A DNA stretch of 15,175 bases from SIG672 sp045535095 (GTDB taxonomy: Bacteria > Bacillota > Clostridia > Oscillospirales > CAG-272). This document shows, one piece after another, positions 14,816-15,175 of this stretch. The stretch's first letter is position 1, and each line of letters opens with the position of its first letter. The notes beneath the pieces are model-generated. The model ran no database searches. It saw nothing but the letters and a program-made list of their open reading frames with translations, and was not told the origin of the DNA. The position numbers were made by a program, and so were the translations under genes. The DNA is taken from positions 1 through 15,175 of the forward strand of contig JAZSKY010000034.1 of NCBI GenBank assembly GCA_045535095.1, in the 5' to 3' direction.

Positions 14816-14838
14816 TTTACCACGTCCTTTTTTGAAAA

Positions 14839-15175
14839 TCAGACCGCACTTTTGTACTTTATAACAGGGGAAGTGCCGTTTTTAAGAGTGTCCTCGGTGA
14901 TAGTTACGCTCTCTACGTTCTCGCTCGAGGGAATTTCGTACATAATGTCGAGCATAATTTCCTCAAGTATCGCGCGCAGACCTCTCGCACCCGTATTTCT
15001 TTCAATAGCGCGTGCGGCGATAGCTCGGATCGCACCCTCCTCGAAAATAAGGTCAACCTTATCCATAGAAAGAAGCGCCTTGTACTGCTTTGTGAGCGAG
15101 TTTTTCGGCTCGGGGAGGATTCTCGAAATCATATCGGTATCGACACTGTCAAGCCTTACGATTACAGGCAGACGT
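14839..15175 (-). CDS. clpX: ClpX C-terminal end (ATPase subunit of ClpXP protease), truncated by window edge
   Basis: The frame is open to the right edge; the ATG at 15132 is internal. The visible 112 residues begin RLPVIVRLDSVD, followed by EPKNSLTKQYKALL, the sensor-2 motif TGARGLR, and EEIMLDIMYEIPS. All are diagnostic of the ClpX C-terminal AAA+ lid subdomain. ClpX unfolds tagged substrates for ClpP. The zinc-binding domain, Walker motifs and pore loops are beyond the window. The PHP gene follows after 23 nt. Confidence 0.96.
   Translation of the reverse strand, partial: RLPVIVRLDSVDTDMISRILPEPKNSLTKQYKALLSMDKVDLIFEEGAIRAIAARAIERNTGARGLRAILEEIMLDIMYEIPSSENVESVTITEDTLKNGTSPVIKYKSAV

Noticed and set aside
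1..15175. CRISPR array, insertion sequence, tRNA or rRNA gene
   Set aside because: No regularly spaced direct repeats, transposase-like reading frame, terminal inverted repeats, or cloverleaf/rRNA-like stretch was seen on either strand.

Overview
The window looks like chromosomal DNA from an uncultured, probably gut-dwelling, spore-forming Clostridia-type Firmicute. This rests on gene content (a SpoVB-like flippase, a QueT/ECF-type transporter, a PRK06851-type ATPase, a ClpX of Firmicute type), on canonical sigma-A promoters with strong AGGAGG-like ribosome sites, and on many intrinsic terminators. Species cannot be named from the sequence alone.

Region 1 (about 1-2750) looks accessory. It holds the 3' part of a large surface or secreted protein: a DNRLRE-like segment, two bacterial Ig-like (BIG2) domains around a ricin-type beta-trefoil, and a C-terminal domain resembling DUF3289. 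It is followed by a small membrane-anchored protein of unknown family, and the block closes with an 11-bp-stem terminator. The layout (adhesive repeats, variable C-terminal domain, small downstream gene) suggests a polymorphic toxin with a candidate immunity protein. That functional reading is inference.

Region 2 (2770-8850, plus strand) is core. It holds an RlhA-type U32 protein with its own sigma-A promoter and terminator. Next comes spoVB, whose upstream region closely matches a mother-cell sigma-E promoter. A sigma-A promoter overlapping the spoVB stop codon then drives a preQ1 class I riboswitch, queT (queuosine-precursor transporter) and metG (a methionyl-tRNA synthetase of the zinc-rich, archaeal-like type). 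A bidirectional terminator separates metG from the convergent AI-2E-family transporter.

Region 3 (8867-13364) starts with that AI-2E-family permease on the minus strand. It shares a divergent promoter region with a DUF362/ferredoxin protein, and the two -10 elements overlap in one 10-bp palindrome. The DUF362 gene is followed 16 nt later by ispE (MEP isoprenoid pathway). ispE overlaps tail-to-tail by 20 bp with a minus-strand ATPase whose second half looks like a degenerate copy of its P-loop half.

Region 4 (13365-15175) holds hpt (purine salvage), divergent from the ATPase and ending in a bidirectional terminator. On the minus strand it also holds a PHP-domain phosphoesterase immediately downstream of the 3' end of clpX, which runs off the window. 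I found no IS element, CRISPR array, tRNA or rRNA gene, and no gene-free stretch longer than 300 bases. The best candidates for novelty are the lectin/Ig toxin-like protein with its neighbour, the sigma-E-like spoVB promoter, and the overlapping divergent promoters.
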